Source: Winslowiella toletana
Lineage (GTDB): Bacteria > Pseudomonadota > Gammaproteobacteria > Enterobacterales > Enterobacteriaceae
Direction: 5' to 3'
Assembly: GCF_032164335.1 (NCBI RefSeq)
Contig: NZ_CP134152.1
Location: 992,001-1,056,000 of the forward strand
Length of the DNA stretch: 64,000 nucleotides
Shown here: in pieces, positions 1-12,013 of the stretch
Layout of the letters: every line of letters starts with the position of its first letter
How positions within the stretch are numbered: the first letter of the stretch is position 1
Translations under genes and position numbers: made by a program
The notes under the pieces: model-generated
Told to the model about the DNA's origin: nothing
Databases searched by the model: none
What the model saw: only the letters and a program-made list of their open reading frames with translations

Positions 1-153
1 CGATCTTTCTGCTCTTATTCCCCGCTTTTTCTGCCTCATTTGTGATACCCACCGCAATTTTCGCAACTGCTGCCCTGCTCTGTGCATCTGCACAATGTTT
101 CGCGCCATTCTCCCGGCTATGCTGATTATCCCTATGCTTTGCAGGAGTGTTTG

Positions 154-1311
154 ATGGCCACCTATCATCTGGATGCACGTCTGGCCCAGGAGATCGTTGC
201 ACGCACCATGAAAATTATTGACAGCAATGTCAATGTGATGGATGCACGCGGTCGTATCGTCGGCAGCGGCGATCGTGAACGCATTGGGGAAATGCACGAG
301 GGAGCCTTGCTGGCGCTCTCGCAGGCGCGAGTGGTGGACATCGATGATGCAGTGGCGAAACATCTGCATGGCGTACGGCCGGGAATTAACCTGCCGCTGC
401 GCATCGACGGCGACATTGTCGGGGTGATCGGCCTGACCGGCGATCCGCAGGCGTTACGTCACTATGGTGAACTGGTTTGTATGACCGCAGAGATGATGCT
501 GGAGCAAGCACGCTTACTGCATATGCTGGCTCAGGACAGCCGCCTGCGTGAAGAGCTGGTGCTTAATCTGATACGCAGTGAGACCCTGTCGCCAGCCCTG
601 ATGGACTGGGCACAGCGGTTGGGGATTGACCTTCAGCAGCCGCGCGTGGTGGCGGTGGTAGAAGTTGACAGCGGCCAGCTCGGCGTCGATAGCGCGATGT
701 CCGAGTTACAGCAGCTCCAAACGCTGCTGACCACGCCGGAGCGCGATAATCTGATTGCGATTGTCTCACTCACCGAAATGGTGGTACTGAAACCGGCGCT
801 GAATGCCCACGGCCGCTACGACCAGGAAGATCACCGGCGGCGGGTTGAGCAGCTGTTGTCACGTATGAAAGAGAGTGGTCATTTGCGCATCCGCATCGCA
901 TTAGGTAACTATTTTACCGGTGAGGGCAGCATTGCGCGATCGTACCGTACGGCACACACCACGATGTTAGTGGGTAAACAACGGATGCCCGATCAGCGCA
1001 GCTATTTCTATCAGGATCTGGTGCTGCCGGTGCTGCTGGATAGTTTGCGCGGTGGCTGGCAGGCCAACGAACTGTCGCGTCCACTGGCGAGATTAAAAAC
1101 GCTGGATAATAACGGCCTGCTGCGCCGCACGCTGATTTCCTGGTTCAGCCATAACGTGCAGCCATCGGCTACGGCAAAAGCGCTGTTTATCCACCGAAAT
1201 ACGCTGGAGTATCGTCTGAATCGTATATCAGAGCTGACCGGGCTGAATCTGAGTAACTTTGATGACCGGCTGCTGCTGTATGTGGCGCTGCAACTGGATG
1301 AGCAGCCGTAA
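154..1311 (+). CDS. cdaR: Sugar diacid utilization regulator CdaR
   Basis: Transcriptional activator that in E. coli controls uptake and use of glucarate, galactarate and glycerate. The 385-residue protein equals the E. coli length. The N-terminal half is the sugar-diacid recognition domain (DARGRIVGSGDRERIGE near residue 30), the middle is a GGDEF-like region, and the C-terminus carries the PucR-type helix-turn-helix (HRNTLEYRLNRI). The ATG at 154 is chosen because AGGAG lies 6 bases upstream and the N-terminus then matches the family; an upstream in-frame ATG at 82 has no such site and would add 24 unrelated residues. Its targets are not in this window. Confidence 0.96.
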   Translation: MATYHLDARLAQEIVARTMKIIDSNVNVMDARGRIVGSGDRERIGEMHEGALLALSQARVVDIDDAVAKHLHGVRPGINLPLRIDGDIVGVIGLTGDPQALRHYGELVCMTAEMMLEQARLLHMLAQDSRLREELVLNLIRSETLSPALMDWAQRLGIDLQQPRVVAVVEVDSGQLGVDSAMSELQQLQTLLTTPERDNLIAIVSLTEMVVLKPALNAHGRYDQEDHRRRVEQLLSRMKESGHLRIRIALGNYFTGEGSIARSYRTAHTTMLVGKQRMPDQRSYFYQDLVLPVLLDSLRGGWQANELSRPLARLKTLDNNGLLRRTLISWFSHNVQPSATAKALFIHRNTLEYRLNRISELTGLNLSNFDDRLLLYVALQLDEQP

Positions 1312-1365
1312 CCGGGGGCGATTACGGCATGAAACGGGCAGAGAGAATTCCGCCCGCGGAGCAAA

Positions 1366-1758
1366 TCAACGACCGTTACGGGTAAGCTTTTCGAGGTCAG
1401 ATTCGATCTCGGTGATCTTGTTTGAGACCACACTTTCCAGATGACGCAGATCGTCAAGGATCTTACGTTTCAGATCGACTTCAACCTGGTCACGCTGACA
1501 AATCTGATCGAGCTCGTCGATCACATAACGCAGGTTAGGGCTGATTTCCATAATTTCTTTGTAGCCCTGGCCCAGGCTGTCACCGACCACTGCTTTACGC
1601 TGACGCGGATATTTAAACTTCACGCTCTTGGCGAAAAACTCACCTTTGTCTTTACGGAAATAGATTTTCAGGATGTCGTTATTGGCTTCCTGACGCAGGC
1701 TGTAACGGTCAATATCTTCAGGGTTGGCGATGCCCAGACTTTTCAAATTATCATACAT
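1366..1758 (-). CDS. yaeH: UPF0325 family protein YaeH
   Basis: Conserved enterobacterial protein of unknown function, 130 residues against 128 in E. coli. It is hydrophilic and charged, with a C-terminal helical region that could form a short coiled coil (heptad-like spacing in the last 40 residues). No catalytic motif is visible. The ATG at 1758 (minus strand) has an AAAGGAAA ribosome site; the longer reading frame adds 27 residues without similarity. It converges with cdaR and lies downstream of dapD on the same strand. A role cannot be assigned from sequence. Confidence 0.93.
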   Translation of the reverse strand: MYDNLKSLGIANPEDIDRYSLRQEANNDILKIYFRKDKGEFFAKSVKFKYPRQRKAVVGDSLGQGYKEIMEISPNLRYVIDELDQICQRDQVEVDLKRKILDDLRHLESVVSNKITEIESDLEKLTRNGR

Positions 1759-2064
1759 AACAATAGTTTCCTTTATAAGTTGGTGTCGATCCGGCTGCGC
1801 GTCGTGAATACTGCGTTGTGCAGTGCTCGCAATCCTCATGGACTTCAGTCCACTGCGGTTGCTGCGCGCTTACGCTTTGTCTTCACTTAGCTCATTCGTC
1901 TCGTACTCATGCGATCAATATAGTCGTAATGGTCGAAACGGCAGAAACAGTTATCGAAAGAGTGGTCATTAACTGGCGCGGATTATCGCTTGAAATGTGA
2001 GCAAGATCACCTGTTAATTCATCACGCGAAACAGGTTTTGAGACGGGGAAGTGTAAAGATAAGA
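1759..2064. other. Intergenic region between yaeH and dapD
   Basis: About 300 bases without a convincing gene. E. coli has yaeI in this interval; no trace of it is seen. A minus-strand TATATT (1917-1922) could be a -10 element for yaeH, but no good -35 accompanies it. Confidence 0.6.
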
Positions 2065-2090
2065 TTACGGACCACGGCGGTGGTCCGTAA
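2065..2090 (-). terminator. Hairpin terminator after dapD
   Basis: Perfect 11-bp stem (TTACGGACCAC / GTGGTCCGTAA) with a 4-base loop, starting 10 bases past the dapD stop. On the minus strand it is followed by a moderately T-rich stretch rather than a pure T run. Confidence 0.75.
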
Positions 2091-2099
2091 CAGTCAAAC

Positions 2100-2924
2100 T
2101 TAGTCGATGGTGCGCAGCAGTTCGTTGATGCCGGTTTTGCCAAGCGTTTTCGCGTCGACTTTCTTGACGATCACCGCACAGTACAGGCTGTAGCGGCCGT
2201 CTTTCGATGGCAGGTTACCGGAAACAACCACGGAACCAGCGGGTACGCGACCATAATGCACTTCGCCAGTTTCGCGATCGTAGATTTTGGTGCTCTGGCC
2301 GATGTAGACGCCCATTGAGATCACCGAGCCTTCTTCAACAATCACACCTTCAACGATTTCAGAGCGCGCGCCGATAAAGCAGTTATCTTCGATGATGGTT
2401 GGGTTAGCCTGCAATGGCTCCAGTACACCACCGATGCCCACGCCGCCGGACAGGTGAACGTTTTTACCGATCTGCGCGCAAGAGCCAACGGTTGCCCAGG
2501 TATCTACCATTGAGCCTTCATCAACATATGCGCCGATGTTGACATAAGAAGGCATCAGTACGGTGTTACGCGCGATAAATGCGCCCTGACGCACCGCAGC
2601 AGGCGGCACGACACGGAAGCCTTCTTTTTTGAAGCGGGCATCGTCGTAGTCAGCAAATTTCATCGGTACTTTGTCGTAAAAACGGCTTTCAGCGCCATCA
2701 ATCACCTGATTGTCATTGATGCGGAACGACAGCAGTACCGCTTTCTTCAGCCACTGGTGCGTAACCCACTGACCGTCGATTTTTTCAGCAACGCGCAGCG
2801 CACCGCTGTCCAGCAGGCTGATAACCTGATTGACGGCTTCGCGAGTGGCGGTATCAGCGTTAGCTGGCGTAATGTCGGCACGGCGCTCGAACGCCGCTTC
2901 AATAACACTCTGTAATTGTTGCAT
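2100..2924 (-). CDS. dapD: 2,3,4,5-tetrahydropyridine-2,6-dicarboxylate N-succinyltransferase DapD
   Basis: Cytoplasmic enzyme that transfers succinyl from succinyl-CoA to tetrahydrodipicolinate in the diaminopimelate/lysine pathway, feeding peptidoglycan and lysine. The 274 residues are the full family length. An N-terminal helical domain is followed, from about residue 105, by a left-handed beta-helix of hexapeptide repeats ([33 protein letters not shown]). It is the first gene downstream of glnD on the minus strand, 117 bases away, as in E. coli. Nothing odd was seen. Confidence 0.98.
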   Translation of the reverse strand: MQQLQSVIEAAFERRADITPANADTATREAVNQVISLLDSGALRVAEKIDGQWVTHQWLKKAVLLSFRINDNQVIDGAESRFYDKVPMKFADYDDARFKKEGFRVVPPAAVRQGAFIARNTVLMPSYVNIGAYVDEGSMVDTWATVGSCAQIGKNVHLSGGVGIGGVLEPLQANPTIIEDNCFIGARSEIVEGVIVEEGSVISMGVYIGQSTKIYDRETGEVHYGRVPAGSVVVSGNLPSKDGRYSLYCAVIVKKVDAKTLGKTGINELLRTID

Positions 2925-3041
2925 TAAGTTACTTTTCCTGTATCAATTAATTCGCAGGGAAGCCGTGGTGAGCTCCCAATACCTGTTTAAGGCACGGACG
3001 GCAAAACGCCGCCCCTGCTGAGGGTAAAAAACAAATCTTCG

Positions 3042-5696
3042 TCACACTTTATCGTTTGGATTAAGTGCCTCTGTCAACCGTTGTTGCAATACATCGCGCA
3101 ATTCGGCATCAAGTGCGCGACGATCGCTGTTTGCCAGAATAAATAAATCCTCAACCCGCTCACCGATGGTGCTGATCCTCGCGCCATGCAGCGACACGCC
3201 CAAATCGGAGAAGACTTCACCCACGCGTGCCAGCAGGCCAGGCTGATCGAGCGCGATCAGTTCAAGATAGGTTCGGCGATCGGTATGGGTCGGCAGGAAA
3301 TTAACCGCGGTATCGACGTTAAAGTGTTTCAGCCTGGCAGGCTGACGGCGGGTGCGCGGCGGTACCCAGCGGGTCTGCGTAATCGCCTGTTCCAGCGCCT
3401 GGCTGATCATCAGGTGGCGATCCGGCGACAGCGGGCTGCCATCCGGCTCCAGCACGATAAAGGTATCCATCGCCATACCGTCACGGCTGGTAAAGATCTG
3501 CGCATCGTGCACGCTGAGGTTACGGCGGTCCAGCTCACCGGCGACCGCCGCAAACAGGTAAGGGCGGTCCGGGCTCCAGATAAAGATTTCTGTGCCGCCG
3601 CGCGTGGCTTGTGGGCTGACCAATACCAGCGGTTTTTTCAGATCGTGATTCATCAGATGGCGCGCATGCCAGGCCAGCTGATTCGGCGTATGACGCAGGA
3701 AGTAGTCGGCACGGCAGCGGCCCCAAATCTGATGCAGCGCCTCTTCGTCAATATTATCCATCCGCAGCAGCGCCAGCGCCTGTAAACGGTGATGACGCAC
3801 CCGTTCGCGCAGGTCCGGGCTGTTTTCCATACCGCGGCGCAGCTGTTTCTCAGTGGCGAAAAACAGTTCACGCAACAGGCTCTGTTTCCAGCTGTTCCAA
3901 AGGTTTTCATTGGTTGCGCAGATATCCGCCACGGTCAGGCACACCAGATAACGCAGGCGATTTTCATTCTGCATCACCTCGGCAAACTGCTGGATAACGG
4001 TCGGATCCTGGATATCACGGCGCTGTGCGGTGACGGACATCAATAAGTGGTGACGAACCAGCCAGGCGACCAGCTGAGTTTCACGCGAGTTCAGGCCGTG
4101 CATTTCGGCAAATTCGAGCGCATCCTGCGCGCCCAAAATCGAGTGGTCGCCGCCACGTCCTTTGGCGATATCGTGAAACAGTGCGGCCATCAGCAGCAGC
4201 TCAAGTTGCGGCAGGCGCGGCCAGAGCTCAACGCACAGCGGATGTCGCGGACGGGTACTCTCGTCGGCAAAGCTTTCCAGCTTTTGCAGCACGCGAATGG
4301 TGTGTTCATCAACGGTGTACGCGTGGAACAGATCAAACTGCATCTGGCCGACAATATTGCTCCACTGCGGCATATAGGCCCACAGCACGCTGTGACGATG
4401 CATTGGCAACAGCGCCCGGCTGACCGCGCCGGGATGGCGCAAAATGGCGAGAAACAGTTTTCGCGCCTCGGGAATGGTACAGAGTGGCTCTTTCAGATGA
4501 CGGCGCGCATGGCGCAACTGGCGTAGCGTGGTCGAATAGATACCGCTTATGTTCTGATTGCGCACCATGTTGTAAAACATGCGCATAATCGCTTCCGGCT
4601 GGCGCTCAAACAGCGTCTCATCACGCAGATCGATGAGGGTGCCGCGCAGCTGGAAGTCATCATCAATCGCCCGCGGTTTTTCATCCGGCCCGAGTGCCAG
4701 AATCGCTTCGTCAAACAGCTGCAACAGCATCTGATTCAGCTCACTGATGCGGCGGGTGACGCGATAGAAATCTTTCATCATGCGCTCTACCGGCTCGTTG
4801 CCTTCACCCTGATAGTTCAGTCGTTGAGCAACATTCAGCTGGCGGTCGAACAGCAGACGATTGTCATAGCGCGGTAATGTCAGGTGCAGCGCAAAGCGTA
4901 TGCGCCACAGCAAACTCTGACACTCATTTAACTCGTTGCGTTCGGCCTCGGTTAAAAAACCAAAACCGACCATTTCATCCAGCGAAGTGGCACCAAAATG
5001 ACGTCGGGCGACCCACAGTAAAGTGTGGATATCACGCAGGCCGCCGGGGCTGCTTTTGATGTCCGGCTCCAGGTTATAACTGGTGCCGTGATAGCGTTTG
5101 TGGCGCTCTTTTTGCTCTTCAATTTTGGCCGCGAAGAAGCAGGAAGAAGGCCAGAATCCGTCGCTGAATACATTCTTTTGCAATTCAAGGAAAAGCGCGA
5201 CATCACCGATTAGCATGCGCGATTCGATCAGGTTGGTCGCGACCGTCAAATCGGAAAGCCCTTCCAGCAGGCACTCTTCCAGCGTGCGCACGCTGTGGCC
5301 CACTTCCAGCTTCAGATCCCACATCAGCGTCAGCAGCTCGCCGGTACGCAGTGCCGCCTCTTCAGACAGCGGCTTGCGGCTAAGAATCAGCACATCAATA
5401 TCCGAGAGTGGGTGCAGCTCGCCGCGGCCATAGCCGCCGACGGCAACCAGTGCAATATCGGACATCGATTCGAAACCGTAAAAACGCCAAAGCCGACGTA
5501 GCAGACGATCGATAAACAGGGTGCGGGCATCGATTAAATCTTCCGCATTTTCACCGGCGTCAAAGGCGTCAGCCAGCTGCTGCTGAAAGGCATCCAGATG
5601 CTGTTTCAGTATCTCGCGGGTAAGTTGCTCATCATCCCAGCAGGCGGGGGAGTCTGACAGTCCGAAATTTAATTTTTCCGTCACGCTATTACTCAT
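3042..5696 (-). CDS. glnD: Bifunctional uridylyltransferase/uridylyl-removing enzyme GlnD
   Basis: Nitrogen sensor that uridylylates PII proteins when glutamine is low and removes UMP when it is high. The protein has 884 residues (E. coli 890). Domains in order: nucleotidyltransferase with [15 protein letters not shown] at residues 87-101 (metal-binding Asp99 and Asp101); a linker region; an HD hydrolase domain ([13 protein letters not shown] near residue 510); and two C-terminal ACT domains ([13 protein letters not shown] and [14 protein letters not shown]) that bind glutamine. All key motifs are intact. A terminator-like hairpin between map and glnD suggests glnD depends partly on its own promoter or on readthrough. 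Confidence 0.98.
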   Translation of the reverse strand: MSNSVTEKLNFGLSDSPACWDDEQLTREILKQHLDAFQQQLADAFDAGENAEDLIDARTLFIDRLLRRLWRFYGFESMSDIALVAVGGYGRGELHPLSDIDVLILSRKPLSEEAALRTGELLTLMWDLKLEVGHSVRTLEECLLEGLSDLTVATNLIESRMLIGDVALFLELQKNVFSDGFWPSSCFFAAKIEEQKERHKRYHGTSYNLEPDIKSSPGGLRDIHTLLWVARRHFGATSLDEMVGFGFLTEAERNELNECQSLLWRIRFALHLTLPRYDNRLLFDRQLNVAQRLNYQGEGNEPVERMMKDFYRVTRRISELNQMLLQLFDEAILALGPDEKPRAIDDDFQLRGTLIDLRDETLFERQPEAIMRMFYNMVRNQNISGIYSTTLRQLRHARRHLKEPLCTIPEARKLFLAILRHPGAVSRALLPMHRHSVLWAYMPQWSNIVGQMQFDLFHAYTVDEHTIRVLQKLESFADESTRPRHPLCVELWPRLPQLELLLMAALFHDIAKGRGGDHSILGAQDALEFAEMHGLNSRETQLVAWLVRHHLLMSVTAQRRDIQDPTVIQQFAEVMQNENRLRYLVCLTVADICATNENLWNSWKQSLLRELFFATEKQLRRGMENSPDLRERVRHHRLQALALLRMDNIDEEALHQIWGRCRADYFLRHTPNQLAWHARHLMNHDLKKPLVLVSPQATRGGTEIFIWSPDRPYLFAAVAGELDRRNLSVHDAQIFTSRDGMAMDTFIVLEPDGSPLSPDRHLMISQALEQAITQTRWVPPRTRRQPARLKHFNVDTAVNFLPTHTDRRTYLELIALDQPGLLARVGEVFSDLGVSLHGARISTIGERVEDLFILANSDRRALDAELRDVLQQRLTEALNPNDKV

Positions 5697-5748
5697 CTGC
5701 GCTCTCTCCTGGTGATGTCAACGGCACACGGCCTGCGGTTTCAGACAT

Positions 5749-5773
5749 AAAAAAGCCGGCTACAGAGCCGGCC
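5749..5773 (-). terminator. Rho-independent terminator between map and glnD
   Basis: On the minus strand a GCCGGC / GCCGGC stem with a 6-base loop is followed by six T residues. It lies about 30 bases past the map stop and about 50 bases before the glnD start. Confidence 0.85.
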
Positions 5774-5802
5774 TTCGTTAACGCTGGGAAATGAAAGACC
5801 AC

Positions 5803-6597
5803 TCAGCCTTCATTCACTAACACTTGTTCGATGGTGTCATCTTTGCGCAGGGTTAAAATTTCACAGCCGTTTTCTGTCACCACAATAGTATGCTCGTACT
5901 GTGCGGACAAGCTGCGATCTTTAGTTTTTACCGTCCAGCCATCTTTCATGCTGCGAATACGGTAATCACCGGCATTGACCATCGGTTCGATGGTGAAAGT
6001 CATACCCGCCTGCAGTACTACGCCGCCATCATCCGCGTCGTAGTGCAGCACCTGAGGCTCTTCATGGAAGCCTTTGCCGATGCCGTGCCCACAGTATTCG
6101 CGTACTACTGAGAAATCTTGCGCTTCGACAAACTTCTGAATTTCACGACCAAGCGTGCGCAGGCGAATACCGGGCTTCACCATCCGCAGTGACAGGTACA
6201 GGCTCTCCTGGGTCACGCGGCACAGACGCTCGCCCTGTATAGTGGGTTTGCCGACGATAAACATCTTCGAGGTATCGCCATGATACTCATCTTTGATCAC
6301 GGTAACGTCGATATTGACGATATCGCCATCGCGCAGGATTTTGTCGTCGCTTGGAATGCCGTGGCACACCACTTCGTTAACCGAGATACAGACTGATTTC
6401 GGGAAGCCGTGATAGCCGAGGCAGGCAGACACCGCCTGCTGTTTGTTTACGATATGATCGTGGCAAATACGATCCAATTCAGCGGTGGTGACACCCGGTT
6501 TGACGTGCGGCTCAATCATTTCCAGCACTTCGGCTGCCAGACGGCCTGCAACGCGCATCTTTTCGATTTCTTCAGGGGTTTTTATTGAAATAGCCAT
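5803..6597 (-). CDS. map: Type I methionine aminopeptidase Map
   Basis: Removes the initiator methionine from nascent proteins in the cytoplasm. The 264-residue protein carries all five canonical metal ligands at the E. coli positions: Asp97, Asp108, His171, Glu204 and Glu235, within NIDVTV, HGDTS, GHGIGKGFHEE, FTIEP and YEHTI. It is transcribed divergently from rpsB across a 380-base regulatory region, the arrangement known from E. coli, and its own terminator follows. Complete and expected to be functional and essential. Confidence 0.98.
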   Translation of the reverse strand: MAISIKTPEEIEKMRVAGRLAAEVLEMIEPHVKPGVTTAELDRICHDHIVNKQQAVSACLGYHGFPKSVCISVNEVVCHGIPSDDKILRDGDIVNIDVTVIKDEYHGDTSKMFIVGKPTIQGERLCRVTQESLYLSLRMVKPGIRLRTLGREIQKFVEAQDFSVVREYCGHGIGKGFHEEPQVLHYDADDGGVVLQAGMTFTIEPMVNAGDYRIRSMKDGWTVKTKDRSLSAQYEHTIVVTENGCEILTLRKDDTIEQVLVNEG

Positions 6598-6760
6598 TAA
6601 ATTTTTTCCGCGAATGTCGTCATTTTCGACAATAATATAGGCTGCGCTGCGTAATTCTGGCGTGCACCAGCGCGCTGCATGACCTTAGTACTGTAATGTT
6701 AACAGCCTGCCCAGGCGCTGCCAAATGCAGTTTGTGGCGCGCCAGCGCTGACAACATTTA

Positions 6761-6790
6761 TTGGCGTCAGGGGCTGGATTGTGGTATAAA
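6761..6790 (+). promoter_or_regulatory. Predicted sigma70 promoter of rpsB-tsf
   Basis: TTGGCG, an 18-base spacer and TATAAA, followed by a GC-rich discriminator (GCGCGCC) typical of promoters under stringent control. The start would fall near 6797, giving a leader of about 180 bases before rpsB. Confidence 0.6.
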
Positions 6791-6814
6791 GCGCGCCGAC
6801 GATTCTATGTACGA

Positions 6815-7703
<889 letters not shown>

Positions 7704-7781
7704 TAAGGCTAGCTCTTAATCGAGCCCTTAATACCAAAAAGCACCCGCAAGGGTGTCTGGTATAGTCAGATAGTGATCTGT

Positions 7782-7811
7782 AAGGGGCCCCTCAAGGCCC
7801 CTTTATTGTTT
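7782..7811 (+). terminator. Attenuator/terminator between rpsB and tsf
   Basis: Stem AAGGGGCC / GGCCCCTT with a 6-base loop, followed by TATTGTTTT. Its place inside an operon suggests partial termination that adjusts the S2 to EF-Ts ratio. A smaller hairpin with a GCAA tetraloop lies at 7741-7756. Confidence 0.75.
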
Positions 7812-7925
7812 TAAGTCTGCCTTGCCGGGCGTCAGATTGGGCGAGGCGGAGTAAATCTCCTGCGAATTAAACACTGTTGCTACCTTGTGTACGCAGCAGG
7901 TTCACAGTTAACCGAGGAATTTAGA

Positions 7926-8774
7926 ATGGCTGATATTACCGCTGCATTGGTAAAAGAACTGCGCGAGCGTACTGGCGCGGGCATGATGGATTGCAAAAAA
8001 TCGCTGACCGAAGCGAATGGCGACATCGAGCTGGCGATCGAAAACATGCGTAAGTCTGGCGCAATCAAAGCTGCTAAAAAAGCGGGCAACGTTGCAGCTG
8101 ATGGCGTGATCAAAACCAAAATCGTTGGCGACTACGCGGTGATTCTGGAAGTCAACTGCCAGACCGACTTCGTCGCAAAAGATGCTGGTTTCCAGGCGTT
8201 TGCTGACAAAGTTCTGGACGCAGCAACAGCTGACCGCATCACTGATATTGAAGTTCTGAAAGCGCAGTTCGAAGAAGAGCGCGTTGCACTGGTTGCTAAA
8301 ATCGGTGAGAACATCAACATCCGTCGTGTTGCTGTACTGGAAGGCGAGCAGCTGGGTAGCTACCTGCACGGCGCACGTATCGGCGTACTGGTTTCTGCTA
8401 AAGGCGCTGATGAAGACCTGATCAAGCAGGTTGCAATGCACGTTGCAGCAAGCAAGCCTGAGTTTGTTAACCCAGAAGACGTGTCTGCTGACGTGGTTGA
8501 GAAAGAGTACCAGGTTCAGCTGGACATCGCTATGCAGTCTGGCAAACCAAAAGAAATCGCAGAGAAAATGGTTGAAGGCCGCATGAAGAAATTCACCGGC
8601 GAAGTTTCTCTGACTGGTCAGCCTTTCGTTATCGATCCAAGCAAAACCGTTGGTCAGGCACTGAAAGAAAAAGGTGCTTCCGTGGTTAACTTCATCCGCT
8701 TTGAAGTGGGCGAAGGCATCGAGAAAGTTGAAAACGACTTCGCAGCAGAAGTTGCGGCCATGTCCAAGCAGTAA
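7926..8774 (+). CDS. tsf: Translation elongation factor Ts
   Basis: Nucleotide exchange factor that regenerates EF-Tu-GTP. The 282 residues compare with 283 in E. coli. The N-terminal UBA-like domain ([18 protein letters not shown]) and the [10 protein letters not shown] motif that contacts EF-Tu (near residue 80) are intact. The ATG at 7926 has GAGGAA upstream; the longer frame from 7887 is rejected because its extra residues are not family-like. Second gene of the rpsB operon, closed by a strong terminator. Confidence 0.99.
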   Translation: MADITAALVKELRERTGAGMMDCKKSLTEANGDIELAIENMRKSGAIKAAKKAGNVAADGVIKTKIVGDYAVILEVNCQTDFVAKDAGFQAFADKVLDAATADRITDIEVLKAQFEEERVALVAKIGENINIRRVAVLEGEQLGSYLHGARIGVLVSAKGADEDLIKQVAMHVAASKPEFVNPEDVSADVVEKEYQVQLDIAMQSGKPKEIAEKMVEGRMKKFTGEVSLTGQPFVIDPSKTVGQALKEKGASVVNFIRFEVGEGIEKVENDFAAEVAAMSKQ

Positions 8775-8785
8775 TCATGGTTATT

Positions 8786-8814
8786 AAGAACCGCCAGATG
8801 GCGGTTCTTTTTTT
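8786..8814 (+). terminator. Rho-independent terminator after tsf
   Basis: Ten-base-pair stem (AAGAACCGCC / GGCGGTTCTT) with an AGAT loop and a T run of seven, starting 12 bases after the tsf stop. Confidence 0.95.
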
Positions 8815-8994
8815 GCCCGTCGTCCCTGACGCCTTGCGGCATCACCCCTGACGAAGGGCAAAATAAGTTTTATCTGGTGATGTTTAGCACCACCTATTTT
8901 CAGTCTCATCCCAATAGCATTTTTATCTGGCTAAGCGGATGATACATCAGATTTACCTCTTCCAATTTGATGATAGCTTCCAGGAAAAAAGACC

Positions 8995-9720
8995 ATGGCT
9001 ACCAATGCAAAACCTGTATATCAACGTATTCTGCTTAAACTGAGCGGTGAAGCACTGCAAGGTGCTGAAGGTTTCGGTATCGATGCAAGCGTACTTGATC
9101 GAATGGCGCAAGAAGTTAAAGAGCTGGTCGAGCTCGGCATTCAGGTGGGCGTGGTGATCGGCGGTGGTAACCTGTTCCGTGGTGCCGGTCTGGCACAGGC
9201 TGGCATGAACCGTGTTGTTGGCGACCATATGGGAATGCTGGCAACCGTGATGAACGGCCTTGCAATGCGTGATGCGTTGCACCGTGCCTATGTCAATGCG
9301 CGCCTGATGTCAGCGATTCCACTGAATGGCGTGTGTGACAACTACAGCTGGGCTGAAGCTATCAGTTTATTACGTAACAATCGCGTAGTGATCTTCTCTG
9401 CCGGTACCGGTAATCCTTTCTTTACCACTGACTCTGCAGCTTGCCTGCGCGGCATCGAAATCGAAGCCGACGTGGTACTGAAAGCCACTAAAGTTGACGG
9501 CGTTTATTCTGCCGATCCGGTGAAGAACCCGGAAGCCGTTCTGCACGATCAACTGACTTATCAGGATGTGCTGGAGCGTGAACTGAAAGTGATGGATTTG
9601 GCGGCATTTACTCTGGCACGCGACCACTCGCTGCCTATCCGTGTGTTCAATATGAACAAGCCGGGTGCACTGCGTCGCGTGGTGATGGGTGAAAAAGAAG
9701 GCACGCTGATTACGCATTAA
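8995..9720 (+). CDS. pyrH: UMP kinase
   Basis: Phosphorylates UMP to UDP with ATP; hexameric amino-acid-kinase-fold enzyme, activated by GTP and inhibited by UTP in E. coli. The 241 residues are full length, with the nucleotide-binding start KLSGEAL, the [12 protein letters not shown] loop near residue 55 and the [12 protein letters not shown] region. The ATG at 8995 follows an AGGAAAAAAG ribosome site. It stands alone between the tsf terminator and frr, with a 220-base upstream region where no clear promoter hexamers were picked. Confidence 0.98.
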   Translation: MATNAKPVYQRILLKLSGEALQGAEGFGIDASVLDRMAQEVKELVELGIQVGVVIGGGNLFRGAGLAQAGMNRVVGDHMGMLATVMNGLAMRDALHRAYVNARLMSAIPLNGVCDNYSWAEAISLLRNNRVVIFSAGTGNPFFTTDSAACLRGIEIEADVVLKATKVDGVYSADPVKNPEAVLHDQLTYQDVLERELKVMDLAAFTLARDHSLPIRVFNMNKPGALRRVVMGEKEGTLITH

Positions 9721-9907
9721 TATCAGTCACAGCGTAAAATAGGGTATATTCTGTCGGTGCGATACGCTCCGTTCAGGATGTTTGCCAAAATAGTTCGGGT
9801 TGCTGCTAACGCCTGGCAAACCGAAGTATGATAGCTCTATCGACGATTATTTAACGGGTCTTAGCTGACTAAGGCCTGCCTGGTAACCAGAATCCAAGGG
9901 TTCCAAC

Positions 9908-10465
9908 GTGATTAACGACATCAGAAAAGATGCAGACCAGCGCATGGAAAAATGCCTGGACGCATTCAAAAACCATATCAGCAAAATTCGCACCGGCCGT
10001 GCGTCACCGAGCATTCTCGACGGAATTATGGTTGAGTACTACGGTGCTGCTACTCCGCTGCGTCAGCTCGCCAACGTGACCGTTGAAGATTCACGTACGT
10101 TGAAAATTAACGTGTTTGACCGCTCTTTAAGTCAGGCCGTTGAGAAAGCGATTATGACCTCAGATTTAGGTCTGAACCCAAGTTCAGCTGGAACTGATAT
10201 CCGTGTTCCACTGCCAGCACTGACTGAAGAGCGTCGTAAAGACCTGATCAAGGTCGTGCGTGGTGAAGCCGAGCAGGGTCGTGTTTCAGTGCGTAACGTG
10301 CGTCGTGATGCTAACGACAAAGTGAAAGCGCTGCTGAAAGACAAAGAGATCAGTGAAGACGAAGAGCGTCGTTCACAGGATGATATTCAGAAAATGACTG
10401 ACGTCTATATCAAGAAAATTGATACAGCGCTGGCCGAAAAAGAAGCGGAGCTGATGGAATTCTGA
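9908..10465 (+). CDS. frr: Ribosome recycling factor
   Basis: Splits post-termination ribosomes together with EF-G. The 185 residues match the family length, with the three-helix-bundle signature ([15 protein letters not shown] near residue 26, [13 protein letters not shown] near 110). The start codon is GTG, supported by AAGGG about 9 bases upstream and by alignment of MINDIRKDA with family N-termini. The 187-base gap after pyrH contains a GTTTGCC/GGCAAAC inverted repeat, and a TATGAT (near 9827) that may be part of an frr promoter. Confidence 0.98.
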   Translation: MINDIRKDADQRMEKCLDAFKNHISKIRTGRASPSILDGIMVEYYGAATPLRQLANVTVEDSRTLKINVFDRSLSQAVEKAIMTSDLGLNPSSAGTDIRVPLPALTEERRKDLIKVVRGEAEQGRVSVRNVRRDANDKVKALLKDKEISEDEERRSQDDIQKMTDVYIKKIDTALAEKEAELMEF

Positions 10466-10483
10466 TTCCCGTCATGCACCGTT

Positions 10484-10536
10484 GAAACGCCGTACAGATT
10501 CCCGTTCAGACAGAATGGTGGGTCTGGCGGCGTTTT
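10484..10536 (+). terminator. Possible long terminator hairpin after frr
   Basis: AAACGCCG (from 10485) can pair with CGGCGTTT (ending near 10535), with additional CAGA/TCTG pairing inside. Only four T residues follow, so termination strength is uncertain. Confidence 0.5.
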
Positions 10537-10624
10537 GCATTTTGATTATTATAGTTCATGCGGATCATCGCCACGCGCGCCACCGCTCTGCATGGAATGA
10601 TATTGGGTATAACAGAGCAGCCTT

Positions 10625-11827
10625 ATGAAGCAATTGACCATCCTCGGCTCGACCGGTTCAATCGGCACCAGCACCCTGGCAGTGGTGCGTGAAAATCCCC
10701 ATTTGTTTGCCGTGAAGGCGCTGGTTGCCGGACGCAATGTCGAGCTGATGGCCGAGCAGTGTCAGGTTTTTCGTCCCGCTTATGCGGCGATGTCTGATGA
10801 AGCTTCCGCTCAGGCGCTACGCCAGCGTTTACAGCAGCTGAATGTCGCTACCGAGGTGTTCGCCGGTGAACAGGCAGCCTGCGAGCTGGCCGCGCTGGAT
10901 GAGGTCGATCAGGTGATGGCGGCCATCGTCGGCGCTGCCGGTCTTTTACCCACTCTCGCCGCCATTCGCGCTGGTAAAACCATCCTGTTAGCCAATAAAG
11001 AGTCGCTGGTCACCTGTGGTCGACTGTTTATGGATGAGGTTCGTCACGCCAGCGCTCAATTGTTGCCGATTGATAGCGAACACAATGCCATTTTTCAGAG
11101 TTTGCCTGCTTCCATCCAGCAGCAGTTAGGTTACGCTGATCTCGGGGAAAATGGCATCGACAGCATTATCCTCACGGGATCGGGTGGTCCGTTTCGGGAA
11201 ACGCCGCTGGCCGCGCTTGACAGCGTAACGCCGGATCAGGCGTGTGCACATCCGAACTGGTCGATGGGGCGTAAAATCTCCGTTGATTCGGCCACCATGA
11301 TGAATAAAGGTTTGGAATACATTGAAGCCCGCTGGCTGTTTAACGCCACTGATGCCCAGATGGAAGTGATTTTGCACCCACAGTCGGTCATTCACTCCAT
11401 GGTCCGTTACCGTGACGGCAGTGTGATAGCTCAATTGGGTTCACCAGATATGCGCACGCCAATTGCCCATGCGATGGCCTGGCCGCAACGCGTCAGCGCC
11501 GGTGTAACACCGCTGGACTTCACGCGTATGGGAGCACTCACTTTCGCCGAGCCAGATTTTACTCGCTATCCCTGCCTGAAACTGGCGATGGATGCCTGTG
11601 AAGCTGGACAGTCTGCGACCACTGCACTGAATGCGGCGAATGAAGTCGCTGTTGCAGCGTTCCTGAATACAGAGATTCGCTTCACCGATATTGCCGCACT
11701 GAACAGCGCGGTACTGGCGTCGCTTTCCTGTCAGGAGCCGCAGAGCGTTGAGGCGGTGATTGAGATCGACAAACTGGCGCGTGTTGCGGCAACCGAGTTG
11801 CTACCTCGCTTTACTGCCCGGCGTTAA
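10625..11827 (+). CDS. dxr: 1-deoxy-D-xylulose 5-phosphate reductoisomerase
   Basis: Converts DXP to MEP with NADPH, the second step of the non-mevalonate isoprenoid pathway, and is the target of fosmidomycin. The 400 residues are full length. The NADPH-binding [11 protein letters not shown] lies at residues 8-18, the metal and substrate site includes [10 protein letters not shown] (near 150) and [13 protein letters not shown] (near 220). It precedes uppS, so precursor and polyprenyl-carrier synthesis are neighbours, but a terminator separates the two genes. Confidence 0.98.
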   Translation: MKQLTILGSTGSIGTSTLAVVRENPHLFAVKALVAGRNVELMAEQCQVFRPAYAAMSDEASAQALRQRLQQLNVATEVFAGEQAACELAALDEVDQVMAAIVGAAGLLPTLAAIRAGKTILLANKESLVTCGRLFMDEVRHASAQLLPIDSEHNAIFQSLPASIQQQLGYADLGENGIDSIILTGSGGPFRETPLAALDSVTPDQACAHPNWSMGRKISVDSATMMNKGLEYIEARWLFNATDAQMEVILHPQSVIHSMVRYRDGSVIAQLGSPDMRTPIAHAMAWPQRVSAGVTPLDFTRMGALTFAEPDFTRYPCLKLAMDACEAGQSATTALNAANEVAVAAFLNTEIRFTDIAALNSAVLASLSCQEPQSVEAVIEIDKLARVAATELLPRFTARR

Positions 11828-11926
11828 TTCAACGTTTTGCGGCGTCGCCATTTGTTAGCTGAAGCCGGAAATGGTATAGTCAGCGACTTCCGTTTGGCAG
11901 TTACGACCTGCGATAACGGCAGTGAG

Positions 11927-11950
11927 AGCCGTGTAAAACACGGCTTTTTT
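11927..11950 (+). terminator. Rho-independent terminator between dxr and uppS
   Basis: Eight-base-pair stem (AGCCGTGT / ACACGGCT) with an AAA loop and a T run of six. It separates dxr from the uppS-cdsA-rseP-bamA run. Confidence 0.9.
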
Positions 11951-12013
11951 GCGCCAGCGTGCAAGGTATTCAGAAACCGTTGTATTTCTGATTAAAGGAA
12001 ATAATTACGCGTT